A DNA stretch of 64,000 bases from Gilvimarinus xylanilyticus (GCF_024195295.1 NZ_JAMFTH010000001.1:1550001-1614000), one strand, 5' to 3'. Numbered from the stretch's first letter, positions 1 through 12,857 are shown. Numbers and translations: made by a program. Notes: a model not told the origin generated them from the letters alone.

Positions 1-868
1 CCAGCATGGGCATGGTCAGTTCGGCTAGGCGCTTATCCTCAAAGGGCTGCATCTCGGTTAGCAATTCCGGAACTGATTGATTCTCCACGGAATAGCGGTA
101 AAACTGATCAATATACAAGGGGTCGATTTTATCGACATTGGTGGACATGGTTTGCAGCGTTTCTTTTACCTCACTTTCCTCGGGGTCTAAAGCAAAGGCC
201 AGGTTCTTAAGAACATCAGCGCCGGGCATAACCCAGCCAAAAGTCTGCGCCGGGCTCAGCAACACCAAATGACTTACCCGGTTGGGCTCTCGCAGCGCAA
301 TTTGCGTCGCAAACCAACCTCCTTGCGATGCCCCCACCAGCGCAAACCGCTCAAGCTTAAGCGCCGTAAATACCTCGCCGTACCATTTTAATACCGGCTC
401 TAACTCATCCAGCCCCTCTTTGGGCTTGGATTTACCATGCCCCAAAATGTAATCCACCGCGTAAACGCGATAATCTCGCGCAAGCTCGGAAGCATTGGGG
501 TACCACATGGTCGAGTTGGTATTCATCCCATGCAACAACACCACCGGATACCCATCCTCGGGCCCGGAAACCACCACCTGCGCCGCCCCGTAAGACGTGG
601 GCACCTGAAGCTCTTGATAATCTTCGCCCCATAAGGTGAGTGCACGGTTATACAGCTGCTCGGTCGTTAATGACTCGGTCGCTTGCGCCACAAGCTCTCT
701 GGATTGTTCGTAATTTACCTCTGTAGCGAAAGATTCACTCGCCTTTTGGTGTGGCGAATTGGAATCGCAAGCCGATAGCAGACCAAACAGCCCCACATAA
801 ATGGCAAATCGACGTAACCGCCACCCCAAAGAATCAAGCCCCACGGCAGGAACATTTATATAAGTCAT
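1..868 (-). CDS. alpha/beta hydrolase lipoprotein, 3' end beyond window
   Basis: The reading frame is open from an ATG at 868 to the window edge, giving 289 residues without the C terminus. An N-terminal hydrophobic stretch ends in a lipobox-like LLSAC (Cys about residue 35), which suggests a lipid-anchored envelope protein. The hydrolase fold is shown by an oxyanion-type HGMN near residue 110 and a nucleophile elbow GASQGG near residue 177, so the catalytic Ser is visible. The acid and His would lie at or beyond the truncated end. The substrate cannot be told. It could be an esterase, lipase or haloalkane-dehalogenase-like enzyme. It is not obviously linked to the cassette-like gene that follows on the same strand. 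Confidence 0.8.
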   Translation of the reverse strand, partial: MTYINVPAVGLDSLGWRLRRFAIYVGLFGLLSACDSNSPHQKASESFATEVNYEQSRELVAQATESLTTEQLYNRALTLWGEDYQELQVPTSYGAAQVVVSGPEDGYPVVLLHGMNTNSTMWYPNASELARDYRVYAVDYILGHGKSKPKEGLDELEPVLKWYGEVFTALKLERFALVGASQGGWFATQIALREPNRVSHLVLLSPAQTFGWVMPGADVLKNLAFALDPEESEVKETLQTMSTNVDKIDPLYIDQFYRYSVENQSVPELLTEMQPFEDKRLAELTMPML

Positions 869-951
869 GCTTAGTAAACGATTCAATTTACAATTCGCCC
901 TCAAACAACTCATTCAGAAAATATTCGTACGATGGTGCGGCAATATCGGTT

Positions 952-1050
952 GCTGAACGCCTGAGCTCAGCTGCGTTTGAGGCGGCAGGTGCTTTTGCGA
1001 TAGCAAAAGCGGCTGGCGGGTCAAACGTCAGCTGCAGCGATTTGTTAGGC
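952..1050 (-). repeat. attC-like recombination site (cassette 3' end)
   Basis: Read on the minus strand, the site opens with GCCTAAC (1050-1044) and closes with GTTCAGC (958-952), a near match to the GTTRRRY core. Between them lie imperfect complementary arms (CAGCTGACGTTTG against CAAACGCAGCTG) and a perfect 8-bp stem with a GATA loop (991-1010). The layout is that of an integron attC site of about 99 bp. The TAA stop of the upstream gene is formed inside the GCCTAAC core, which is typical of integron cassettes. One core base departs from consensus, so the site may be worn. Confidence 0.7.
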
Positions 1051-2073
1051 GCGTGTTTCAAAACATGGCTCTTGCTTGAATTGGACACCCGATGCCTCCC
1101 TTTTGCATAGCTCCTGAAATGTTGCCACCAACACCGACACGGCTAATAGCTGACAACTGTATCCATCTTCGTCGAACTTTCCTTCATTACCCAGCCAATT
1201 TGACGAGTATGACGGACTGATATCGACATCACCGTGAAGCAGACGTGATCGGAAATCATACATCCAGGAGAATTTCTTCTTATGCTCAACTCTAGGCCCA
1301 AGCAGTGATTCGCTCTTTTTCAGAATCTGAGCTTTTGCAGAAATATTCCCTTCGCCGTATATCGCCTCAAGCGCCGTAAGAGCCCACACCAAACCTAAAG
1401 TATTTTCACCGCGAGCAACGTCATTTAAGAGATGAGTGAAGCAACAAAGCGCTCTGCGTAGCCGTCTTGCACCGTCGCTCTTTGACGCTGAAACGCACGA
1501 TATCCAGTTCCAAACAGTCGTTAATTCAAGCTCATTGACTAGCGGCCACCCAAGTTCCTGGGCTAATGCCAACGCATCACCAACAGACGTGACCATGCCC
1601 CGTCCTTCGCTCGGTGGTAGTTCATTAACCAGCGCGACGGTTTTGGAGATATGCAGCGAACCGGGCTTGGATATATTCAATGCAACCACCAAATCGCGAA
1701 CGAATGATTCGATATGATTTCGCGCTTCGTATTGGGCGCATGACTCTTTCATCTCAAGCGTTACTGGAGGGGCATCAGGATCTGATGAAGTTAGCTGGAC
1801 CTCGCTAAGATCAATTTCAAATTCTGCGGCGAATTCGACCACTCTGTAAGGAATTGGCAGCTTTTCTCGCCAAACAGACTCTAACCGCGGGAAAGAACCA
1901 ATTTCCGGTCCAGTTTTGGCATGGAAGCTCCTTACAGCGCCGTAATAATCCTGAGGGATAAGAGAAGCTGAGTGCGTGGCTATTTCCTTACAAGCAGCAA
2001 CTTGAAGACGACGCTCGTCTTGCGTCAGCCAGAGATACGGAAGCACGGCGTAAACCGTTACGTCGATTTTCAC
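1045..2073 (-). CDS. ApeA-like HEPN-domain protein in an integron-type cassette
   Basis: The product has 342 residues from a GTG start only a few bases inside the flanking core site, with no clear Shine-Dalgarno. The C-terminal third (about 220-320) carries a HEPN signature: a helical segment with WALTALEAIYGEG, then RSRLLHGD, which fits the Rx4-6H RNase motif with Arg and His present. This matches the Apea-like HEPN group, which includes anti-phage RNases. The N-terminal 200 residues are not recognised. The gene lies between attC-type sites and its stop codon sits in the attC core, so it was probably acquired as a cassette. RNase activity and a defence role are inferences. Confidence 0.65.
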   Translation of the reverse strand: MKIDVTVYAVLPYLWLTQDERRLQVAACKEIATHSASLIPQDYYGAVRSFHAKTGPEIGSFPRLESVWREKLPIPYRVVEFAAEFEIDLSEVQLTSSDPDAPPVTLEMKESCAQYEARNHIESFVRDLVVALNISKPGSLHISKTVALVNELPPSEGRGMVTSVGDALALAQELGWPLVNELELTTVWNWISCVSASKSDGARRLRRALCCFTHLLNDVARGENTLGLVWALTALEAIYGEGNISAKAQILKKSESLLGPRVEHKKKFSWMYDFRSRLLHGDVDISPSYSSNWLGNEGKFDEDGYSCQLLAVSVLVATFQELCKREASGVQFKQEPCFETRA

Positions 2074-2080
2074 TCTAAGC

Positions 2081-2087
2081 GCCTAAC
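2081..2087 (-). repeat. GTTAGGC core at the 5' edge of the cassette-like gene
   Basis: The minus strand reads GTTAGGC eight bases before the GTG start of the HEPN gene. This is the canonical integron crossover core. The rest of a site upstream (2090-2165) is poorly conserved: ATCCAAC near 2160 and a GTGCGAC/GTCGCA hairpin can be seen, but the arms do not pair convincingly. No integrase gene or attI is visible in the window. Confidence 0.5.
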
Positions 2088-2089
2088 AG

Positions 2090-2394
2090 CCATTCATGCG
2101 ACCAAGTCGCACTTTCGCCTGTCGTCCTATCCCCAACAGATACTGGATGATGTTGGATATGGAAGCCGTTGAAAAACAGAGGTGAAATAGACATATTCTG
2201 ACAGTTCCATGTCCGGGAAAAGTGCGACTAGTGTTGGTTGATAGTTCAACTTAAGCCTTTTTATCTCACGATGCAACCTCTAATAACTAGTGAAATATCA
2301 AGAAAATAAGCAGCAACTGTAACTCAAGAGTACCCTCTGAGCACCGGCACTTTAATGGCGAAAGTCTGTTCTCAAATACCATCAAAAAACAACC
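2090..2394. other. non-coding spacer
   Basis: AT-richer than its surroundings, with no convincing gene. The only structure seen is the possible remnant of an attC-type arm close to 2100-2165, plus a second copy of the word AAAGTGCGACT near 2219. The rest shows nothing I can name. Confidence 0.4.
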
Positions 2395-2750
2395 CAAAAA
2401 CCGCTACGAAGCACCGCTTTTGGGGCCCCTGCGAATGAGCCGAGCGAAGGTCTATTTTTGTGGGTAAGCACGCAGGACGCGTGCGCAAGTATCGCCGCGC
2501 CAGGGACGGCGCGTCGATACGGCCCTCAAAAATAGACCTAAGTGAGGGCACCCGAAGGGCCATTCGCCGGGGTGGGCTGTTGATGTGAAGGGATTCACGA
2601 ATGCAGCGGGCGCAGGGATGCGCAGGAGCTGCCTTTTCGTTAGTTTTCTGTTGCCCAAACAACAGAAAAGTGACTCGCCCGCCCGGCGACTCGGGCATAT
2701 AAAAAGCTTCCGCCTCCGGCGGACCTGCTCACTCTAGATACCGGCTCAGG
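2395..2750. repeat. structured intergenic repeat-like element
   Basis: A GC-rich block with several nested inverted repeats and no coding signal. A perfect 12-bp pair GGTCTATTTTTG (2449-2460) and CAAAAATAGACC (2527-2538) encloses a CGCGCC/GGCGCG hairpin. A 10-bp pair TTTTCTGTTG (2644-2653) and CAACAGAAAA (2660-2669) forms a second hairpin. A REP-like CCGCCTCCGGCGG stretch and a CCGGCTCAGGCCCGGCATGA tail follow. Short open frames across it are overlapping on one strand and look incidental. It resembles dispersed repeated elements of gammaproteobacteria, but only one copy is present here, so the repeat status is inferred. Confidence 0.45.
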
Positions 2751-2814
2751 CCCGGCATGACAATCCTAAAAAAGCTCCATAATCCATTCCGCCCCAAACA
2801 GAGCTTGACCCCAA

Positions 2815-2853
2815 AGCCAAAAAAGCCCCGCACTATCACCAGTACGGGGCTTT
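2815..2853 (-). terminator. intrinsic terminator after eno
   Basis: A 9-bp stem AAAGCCCCG/CGGGGCTTT (2822-2853) is followed on the minus strand by a run of six T. It lies about 60 bases past the eno stop codon. Confidence 0.85.
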
Positions 2854-2915
2854 CTCAAAGGGCACGCGCCCAAGGCGCACACCCAAAACTTAAAGCGATA
2901 GTCGCGTTAAAACAC

Positions 2916-4229
<1,314 letters not shown>

Positions 4230-4241
4230 TCAAAAAAATAA

Positions 4242-5114
<873 letters not shown>

Positions 5115-5149
5115 TCACGAAAATGCCCGGCGTACCGGGCATTGTAGAA

Positions 5150-6937
<1,788 letters not shown>

Positions 6938-8317
6938 TCAGAAGTTGCGATTTTGAAGCCGGGCCCGAGGCTCTTCGACGGCCTGCTGCAGCCAATTAAG
7001 CGCCAGAGCATCGGCGCCACAAGCCGCGAAAGGATGGTTCACCCACATATTTCCCACCGCCGCCAACTCGCCTCCCACATAGAGCAAGGGCACACGCGAT
7101 CGCAGCCAGGCGGGTGCCTGATACTCCTGCAACAGCTTTTTAAGCGTTTGCGAGTGCGCGCGCCCCTGGGGACGGCAACGCTCACCGCCCTGACGCCAAC
7201 GCACTTGCAACGGCTGTTTAAGGCAGTCTAGTGACAGCCCCACCTGCCCTGTCGCGGCGGGGGTTAGCTGCAGCCGATCGCCGCCCGGCAGGCTCAGCGG
7301 CCGGGTCTTATCCAACCACTCAAGGGCGCTCTGATTCGGCTGGGGCGTCCACTGCAAGGCCGAGGCAAGCGCGTACAAACGCGATCCATGGCGGCGCAGC
7401 TGTACTTGGGCAATATCTACCCGGGCCTGCGGTGTTGCTCCCCCAGGGCTCAGCAATTGCTGGTGTATATCCGCCAGCGCCTGATGGCCAGGTACAACCC
7501 CGAAACGCTGTTGAAGCCAGTATCTCAGCCAGTTATTCCGGCGCCGCTCGGGCAATCGCGCCAGCTCTGTTAAACAAATGCTATAGCCCAACGCCTCGCC
7601 CCGCTCGTCCAGCAGCTCGCCATCCAGGCGGGCCAAATCTTCCAACAGCTGTTGCGCCTCGCGGCAGTGTTCAGCGCTGCGCGCCAGGGTTTGGCTGGCG
7701 GCGGGCCAGCGGGTTTGCAATACGGGTAACACCTGGTGTCGCAGATAGTTGCGATCAAAGTGCTCGTCAAGATTCGACTCGTCGGTTATCCAACTCAGAT
7801 GATGGCTTTGGGCATAGGCCAGCAACCGAGAACGATCAACGTCCAGCAAGGGACGCAGCAACTGCCCGCCCCCCAGCCCCCGCTCGGGGGCCATGGCGGC
7901 CAGGCCTTTTACCCCCGCTCCGCGCATCAAACGGTACAACAGAGTCTCGGCCTGGTCCTGCCGATGCTGAGCCAGCAGCAGGTAATCTCCCGGTTGCATT
8001 AAATCGGCCATGGCCTGGTAGCGCACGCGGCGGGCGCGCTCTTCAATATTGGCATCCCCGTCTACCTCAACCTTAACAGTGTGCAGCTTTACCCCGAGCG
8101 TCTGGCATTCGCGCTGACAATGCTCCTGCCAGGCATCGGCATGGGGCGACAAACCATGATTGACATGCACCGCCTCAATGGTCGCCTTCGGCTGGCAAAT
8201 CACCAGCGCATGCAAAAGCACACTGGAGTCCAGCCCGCCGCTGTAGGCCACTAGCCAGCGGCGCGCCGGGTGGTGGGCAAGCGCCTGAGAAAGATGTTCG
8301 GATACCGACAGATTCAT
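6938..8317 (-). CDS. tilS: tRNA(Ile)-lysidine synthetase
   Basis: Attaches lysine to C34 of the tRNA(Ile) that reads AUA, changing its identity. The ATP-pyrophosphatase loop SGGLDSS is at residues 26-32, followed by a long N-type domain with HVNHGLSPHADAW near 70 and HRQDQAETLLYRLMRGAG near 120, and the TilS-specific C-terminal region near 380-430. The 459 residues from the ATG at 8317 fit the family. The frame is open 43 codons further upstream, but this would overlap the divergent peptidase gene. accA, the usual upstream neighbour in relatives, is not present. Confidence 0.95.
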   Translation of the reverse strand: MNLSVSEHLSQALAHHPARRWLVAYSGGLDSSVLLHALVICQPKATIEAVHVNHGLSPHADAWQEHCQRECQTLGVKLHTVKVEVDGDANIEERARRVRYQAMADLMQPGDYLLLAQHRQDQAETLLYRLMRGAGVKGLAAMAPERGLGGGQLLRPLLDVDRSRLLAYAQSHHLSWITDESNLDEHFDRNYLRHQVLPVLQTRWPAASQTLARSAEHCREAQQLLEDLARLDGELLDERGEALGYSICLTELARLPERRRNNWLRYWLQQRFGVVPGHQALADIHQQLLSPGGATPQARVDIAQVQLRRHGSRLYALASALQWTPQPNQSALEWLDKTRPLSLPGGDRLQLTPAATGQVGLSLDCLKQPLQVRWRQGGERCRPQGRAHSQTLKKLLQEYQAPAWLRSRVPLLYVGGELAAVGNMWVNHPFAACGADALALNWLQQAVEEPRARLQNRNF

Positions 8318-8422
8318 GAGCGCATTTAACCCCAGCGCCCCACCCCGGGCAACAGCCCTTGCGAATAAAGATGACAATGGGTAGTGTTCAAAGCCCCGAA
8401 GTAAACCATTGTTTGTGAATTT

Positions 8423-10369
8423 ATGACTGGAAAAAACGCCAAGCAAATCGCCCCTTTTGGTACCTGGGACTCCCCCATTACGCCCGAAGCCCTTACCACC
8501 AGTGCCCTGCGTCTGGACGCTCCGCAGCTGGTGGGCAAGGTTGCCTATTGGTTGGAGTCGCGCCCCGACGAGGGCGGGCGCAGCGTACTAATGCGTCAGG
8601 AGCTGGGCAAAGACCCACGCGAATTGCTGGACGCCAGCATTAGCGTGCGCACCCGCGCCCACGAGTACGGCGGCGGTGCTTACCTGGCCTGCGAGGACGC
8701 TGTATTTGCGGTGTTTGATGAAGACGAGCGGCTGTATAAAATTCCCCTGCGCCAAGGCCACTCGCTTACCCCGGTAGCGATTTCCCCCGAGGGGCCCTAC
8801 CGCTACGCCGACTTTTGCTTTGACGAGCGCCGCCAGCGCCTGATTGCGGTGCGCGAAGATCACAGCGGTGAAGGCGAAGAAAAGGCCGCCCTGGTGGCCT
8901 TCGATATCAAGGAGCCGGGCGAAGCAGAGATACTGGTGGAAGGCGCCGACTTTTACAGCAACCCGCGTCTGTCACCCTCGGGCGACGAGCTGCTGTGGTT
9001 GAGCTGGAACCACCCCAATATGCCCTGGGATGGCACCGAGCTTACTCTTGCCCCCGTCGATAAACGCGGCGCACTCGGTGAAGCCAAAGTCATTGCCGGG
9101 GGCGTCAATGAATCCGTCTTCCAACCCCGCTGGAGCCCGACAGGGGAGCTATATTACGTAAGCGATTGCAGCGGCTGGTGGAATTTGTACCGTTTTGATA
9201 GCGGCAATCACGAATGTGTCGTGCGACGCGAGGCCGAGTTTGCCACCCCGCAGTGGGTGTTTGGCATGTCCACCTACGACTTTTTAAGCGACGATAAAAT
9301 CATCTGCTGCTTTTGCGAGGGCGGGCTCTGGTCACTGGGTTTAATCACCCGCAAAAAGACCTCGCGCGGCTATCAGTTTAGCGCCCTGGCCAGCCCCCTG
9401 AGCGATATCGCCAGCATTCAGGCCAACGACGAAAACGTTTTATTTTTGGGCGCCAATGCCGAGCGCGCCACCACCTTGTTTCACCTGCTTAGCCAGTCAA
9501 TTGGCCACAAAGCAGCCCCGCCCATGCAGCAGTTGCGCCGCTCTAAAAACCAACACTTCGACAGCGATGACCTGGCCAAGCCCGAGACCATCAGCTACCC
9601 GGTGGGCGATGGCGAGGTGTGCCACGGCTTTTACTACGGCCCCAGCAACGCCCACTACCGCGGCCCCGAGAATGCCAAGCCGCCCCTAATTGTAATCAGC
9701 CACGGCGGACCCACCGGTGCCACCGGCAGCTCGCTGAACGAAAAGCTGCAGTTCTGGACCTCGCGGGGCTTTGCCGTGTTGGATGTCAACTATCGCGGCA
9801 GTACCGGCTACGGCCGCCCCTACCGCGACCGGCTAAAAGGCCAGTGGGGCGTTACCGATGTAGAAGACGTTGCCAAGGGGGCGCAGTATCTGGTGGAGCA
9901 AGGCGCGGTTGACCCCGACAAGCTGATTATTCGCGGCTCCAGCGCGGGTGGCTACACCGTGCTGGCGGCACTGACCTTTACCGACACCTTTTCGGTGGGC
10001 GCCAGCCTGTACGGTATTGGCGATTTGACCGCGCTTGCCGAGCACACCCACAAATTTGAGTCGCGCTACCTGGACACCCTGGTCGGCCCCTACCCCGAGG
10101 CTAAAGCCACCTACGAGGCGCGCTCGCCCATTCACCATATCGAGCAATTGAATTGCCCGGTGATTTTTTTACAGGGTTTAAAGGATAAGGTCGTGCCGCC
10201 CGAACAGGCCGAGGCCATGGTAGAGGCGCTGTCGGCCAAGGGTATCGCCAACCGCTACATTACTTTTGCCGATCAGGGCCACGGTTTTCGCAGCGCCGAG
10301 GCTATTCAAACCGCCGCGCGCGAAGAGCTGGCCTTTTACCAAGAACAACTCAAGCTGGAGCAGGCGTAA
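8423..10369 (+). CDS. S9 family (prolyl oligopeptidase-like) serine peptidase
   Basis: A 648-residue cytoplasmic peptidase without a signal peptide. The first ~390 residues have the repeated beta-strand pattern of a propeller, with segments such as FYSNPRLSPSGDELLWLSW and FQPRWSPTGELYYVSD. The C-terminal alpha/beta hydrolase domain has HGGPTG for the oxyanion hole, the nucleophile elbow RGSSAGG (Ser507), the acid in LKDKVVPP (Asp588) and GHGF (His620). This is the acylaminoacyl-peptidase/dipeptidyl-peptidase arrangement. Its stop overlaps the greB start by one base, so the two are co-translated. It diverges from tilS across about 105 bases. Confidence 0.93.
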   Translation: MTGKNAKQIAPFGTWDSPITPEALTTSALRLDAPQLVGKVAYWLESRPDEGGRSVLMRQELGKDPRELLDASISVRTRAHEYGGGAYLACEDAVFAVFDEDERLYKIPLRQGHSLTPVAISPEGPYRYADFCFDERRQRLIAVREDHSGEGEEKAALVAFDIKEPGEAEILVEGADFYSNPRLSPSGDELLWLSWNHPNMPWDGTELTLAPVDKRGALGEAKVIAGGVNESVFQPRWSPTGELYYVSDCSGWWNLYRFDSGNHECVVRREAEFATPQWVFGMSTYDFLSDDKIICCFCEGGLWSLGLITRKKTSRGYQFSALASPLSDIASIQANDENVLFLGANAERATTLFHLLSQSIGHKAAPPMQQLRRSKNQHFDSDDLAKPETISYPVGDGEVCHGFYYGPSNAHYRGPENAKPPLIVISHGGPTGATGSSLNEKLQFWTSRGFAVLDVNYRGSTGYGRPYRDRLKGQWGVTDVEDVAKGAQYLVEQGAVDPDKLIIRGSSAGGYTVLAALTFTDTFSVGASLYGIGDLTALAEHTHKFESRYLDTLVGPYPEAKATYEARSPIHHIEQLNCPVIFLQGLKDKVVPPEQAEAMVEALSAKGIANRYITFADQGHGFRSAEAIQTAAREELAFYQEQLKLEQA

Positions 10370-10869
10370 TGGGACGCTGGCGTCCGCCGCGCCCCAAAGG
10401 CTCGGCCTACATTACCCCCGAGGGCGCCGAAAAGCTGCGTGCCGAGGTGCGTCAGCTGTGGAAAGTCGAGCGCCCCAAGGTCACCGACGTAGTGCACGAG
10501 GCGGCGAAAAACGGCGATCGTTCGGAAAACGGCGATTATATTTACGGCAAAAAACGCCTGCGCGAAATTGATTCGCGGGTGAGGTTTTTAACCAAACGGC
10601 TCGAGGCGCTTACCATTGTCGATCGCCTGCCCGATGATCGCGACCGGGTGTTTTTTGGCGCCTGGGTAACCCTGGAGGACGAAGACGGCGTGGAAACTCG
10701 CTACCGCATTGTGGGGCCGGATGAGTTTAATGTGAGCGAGGGAAAAATCAGCATGGACTCACCGCTCGCGCGCGCCATGCTCAAAAAGCAGCTGGACGAC
10801 GAGGTGGTACTGCGCAACGAAGAGGGCGAAAAGGTTTATTACATCAGTGCGATTGATTATGAAGCCTAA
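10369..10869 (+). CDS. greB: transcription elongation factor GreB
   Basis: Stimulates cleavage of the nascent transcript in backtracked RNA polymerase. The 166 residues show the N-terminal coiled coil (about 10-80) with the acidic tip, seen as the conserved segment GDRSENGDYIYGKKRLREIDSR, and the C-terminal FKBP-like domain with VTLEDEDGVE and a final YYISAIDYE. The YGKKRLREID wording separates GreB from GreA. The ATG shares a base with the TAA of the preceding peptidase gene. Confidence 0.96.
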   Translation: MGRWRPPRPKGSAYITPEGAEKLRAEVRQLWKVERPKVTDVVHEAAKNGDRSENGDYIYGKKRLREIDSRVRFLTKRLEALTIVDRLPDDRDRVFFGAWVTLEDEDGVETRYRIVGPDEFNVSEGKISMDSPLARAMLKKQLDDEVVLRNEEGEKVYYISAIDYEA

Positions 10870-10899
10870 GGCAACCTCAATCGTGCGCCCCATTAAGTA

Positions 10900-11805
10900 A
10901 TGACAATTCCACTGGTAACCCACCCCGCCTATTCATTCGCGTTCCCCGGCCGTCACCGCTTTCCCATGGAAAAGTTCGGCTTGCTCAGCGCCTACCTGAA
11001 CGAACAAGGCATACTAACCCCTAACAATACCTTTCGCCCCGGCACCGCGAGTAAAGCCGTGCTTTATGGCGCGCACTGCCCCGAATACATCGAGCGTTTT
11101 TGCCGCAACGAACAATCAACCAGTGAGGTAAGGCGCATGGGCCTGCCCTGGAGTGAAGGCTTGCGTAAACGCACCCTGATTTCACCTAACGGTACCTTGC
11201 TTAGCGCCCACCTTGCCCTAAGTTACGGCATTGCTTGTCATCTTGCCGGCGGCACCCACCATGCTCATTACGATTTTGCCTCGGGCTTTTGCATTATTAA
11301 CGATTTGGCGGTTACCGCGCGCACGTTGCTCGCCCAGGGTAAAGTGAAAAAGCTGCTGATTTTCGATTGCGATGTTCACCAAGGGGACGGCACCGCGAGT
11401 ATATTAGCCAATGAGCCCCGCGCGGTTACCTGCTCGATTCATTGCGACAAAAACTTTCCCGCACGCAAGGCGATTAGCGATATTGATGTCGCCCTACCAC
11501 CCGGCATTACCGATAACGATTATTTAGCGGCGGTTGAAAAAACTCTGACAGAGGCGATTAACAAAGAACAACCCGAACTTATTTTATACGATGCCGGAGT
11601 TGATATTTTCTGTGACGACCCGCTCGGATTACTTAACGTCAGCGAGGCAGGTATCGCCGAGCGTGATCACTTAGTGCTCAGCATTTGTCGGGCCCGCAAT
11701 ATACCCACTGCCACCGTTATTGGCGGTGGGTATGACGATAACCGCAAAGCTTTGGCCAAGCGGCACGCCTGGGTTGTAAAACAAGCGCACCAGCTGTGGA
11801 CTTAG
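10900..11805 (+). CDS. histone deacetylase superfamily protein
   Basis: A 301-residue zinc amidohydrolase of the arginase/deacetylase fold. The sequence shows GGTHHAHYDFASGFCIINDLA near 123-143, with the His pair and the zinc-site region, and DCDVHQGDG near 160, with the Asp-x-His zinc ligands. A second metal Asp is likely in YDAGVDIFCDDPLG near 235 and a glycine-rich GGGYDDN lies close to the end. Bacterial members deacetylate small molecules such as acetylpolyamines or acetoin, so the substrate here is unknown. It starts 30 bases after greB and may be read with it. Confidence 0.9.
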   Translation: MTIPLVTHPAYSFAFPGRHRFPMEKFGLLSAYLNEQGILTPNNTFRPGTASKAVLYGAHCPEYIERFCRNEQSTSEVRRMGLPWSEGLRKRTLISPNGTLLSAHLALSYGIACHLAGGTHHAHYDFASGFCIINDLAVTARTLLAQGKVKKLLIFDCDVHQGDGTASILANEPRAVTCSIHCDKNFPARKAISDIDVALPPGITDNDYLAAVEKTLTEAINKEQPELILYDAGVDIFCDDPLGLLNVSEAGIAERDHLVLSICRARNIPTATVIGGGYDDNRKALAKRHAWVVKQAHQLWT

Positions 11806-11860
11806 CACGCACGCTTTAGTGGGTTCTCACGCGCGTTAAAGGATTTAAAGCATTTCGCAC

Positions 11861-12301
11861 TTACCAGGTTTTGTAGGGCAAAAACTTACCGTTTAAGGTC
11901 AGCAATACGCGGTCGCCTTTCGGGTCTTCAACTTTGTCCACTTCCATGGAAAAATCAATCGCGCTCATAATGCCATCGCCGAACTTTTCCTGAATCACTT
12001 CCTTCAGCGTTTCACCGTAAACGCCAACCACTTCGTACAGACGGTAGATAAGCGGATCGGTGGGCACGGCCTGATCCCAGATTTTGGTAGGAAAAGCCTC
12101 GAGCGCTTTTGCGACATCCTCGCCCAACTCTAAATAGTCAGTGATTTTCTTGGCCGTATCGGCGGGCGAGCTGTTCATTCCCAAACAGGCCGAGGCCAGC
12201 CACACTGGCGACACGCCAATGTCAGAGGCCATGGTTTCCCAGGTTAACCCTTTCGCGGCTTTGGCGCTTACCAGCGCGTCGGTCATTGCTTGTTTATCCA
12301 T
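11861..12301 (-). CDS. cynS: cyanate hydratase (cyanase)
   Basis: Breaks cyanate down with bicarbonate to ammonia and carbon dioxide. The 146-residue length is normal. An N-terminal helix-turn-helix-like domain (residues 1-70) is followed by the catalytic domain, where Arg87 and Glu90 (LIYRLYEVVGVYG) and Ser113 (IMSAIDFSM) are all present. No cynT carbonic anhydrase, cynX transporter or LysR regulator is adjacent. The gene stands alone, converging with the deacetylase-fold gene. Confidence 0.96.
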   Translation of the reverse strand: MDKQAMTDALVSAKAAKGLTWETMASDIGVSPVWLASACLGMNSSPADTAKKITDYLELGEDVAKALEAFPTKIWDQAVPTDPLIYRLYEVVGVYGETLKEVIQEKFGDGIMSAIDFSMEVDKVEDPKGDRVLLTLNGKFLPYKTW

Positions 12302-12468
12302 TGTTTGCTCCTATAAGATTAATATCAATTGAACCTACCTCTTCAGAGCAAAGGACGGGCCAAGCAAGCTCGGGACGGCCTTGCACCGCCTTGAGCCGTT
12401 TTCCCCGACCAAGAGAGTTCAAAACAAGAGCAACAGCAAAAAGCTTGCACCAGATAGATGCACACCTC

Positions 12469-12857
12469 CTAACAGGAAGCCTGATACAGATATACCTCGG
12501 TGGTTAAGTCTTTTTGTACCCAACCGTTAAAGCGCCGGTTAATCAACTGATGTATACCCAAACATAACCGCTCTAGCCTCTCATCTCCCAAGGCCACGTG
12601 ATCGGAAAAAGTGTTGAGCAAACCAATGTACTGGTCGGCGCTGTATTCAATTCGGCGTTCAAAGTGCGCCTGTCCGATTAAGGGCACCTCTATTAATCCA
12701 GAGTTGCCTCTGGATTAATAGAGGTGCCCTTAAGGTTAACTCGGCGCAGTCATCGGGCGGTGTGACCTTAGGGTCGGCTGATTCGCGTGCGAGCTCGAAG
12801 GCAATACTTTTGGTAATAGGTCGCCGCCGTATCGAATACCAGTTTCTTACTGGCCAT
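12469..12857 (-). pseudogene. decayed class I SAM-dependent methyltransferase
   Basis: Two ends of a methyltransferase remain. The N-terminal piece starts at an ATG at 12857 and reads MASKKLVFDTAATYYQKY before running into a stop. The C-terminal piece (12687-12469) reads through HFERRIEYSADQYIGLLNTFSDH to a normal-looking end, a wording common at the end of such enzymes. The SAM-binding core, more than 100 residues, is missing. A perfect palindrome (12678-12733) sits at the break. The old start overlaps the stop of the preceding small gene, so this was once the last gene of that operon. Confidence 0.65.
12678..12733. repeat. perfect 26-bp palindrome, 4-nt loop (MITE-like)
   Basis: Left arm 12678-12703 and right arm 12708-12733 are exact reverse complements around TTGC. 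The arms begin TTAAGGGCACCTCTATTAAT. The same terminal sequence, with G for A, forms the ends of the 267-bp element at 43371-43637, so both belong to one family of inverted-repeat elements. It lies inside the methyltransferase pseudogene. Confidence 0.8.

Noticed and set aside
2372-2698. Two overlapping minus-strand frames of 108 and 68 codons
   Set aside because: They lie on a hairpin-rich repeat element in different frames and have Arg/Pro-rich, non-protein-like sequence.
8318-8446. A 43-codon N-terminal extension of tilS
   Set aside because: It overlaps the divergent peptidase gene start and is not part of the TilS fold.
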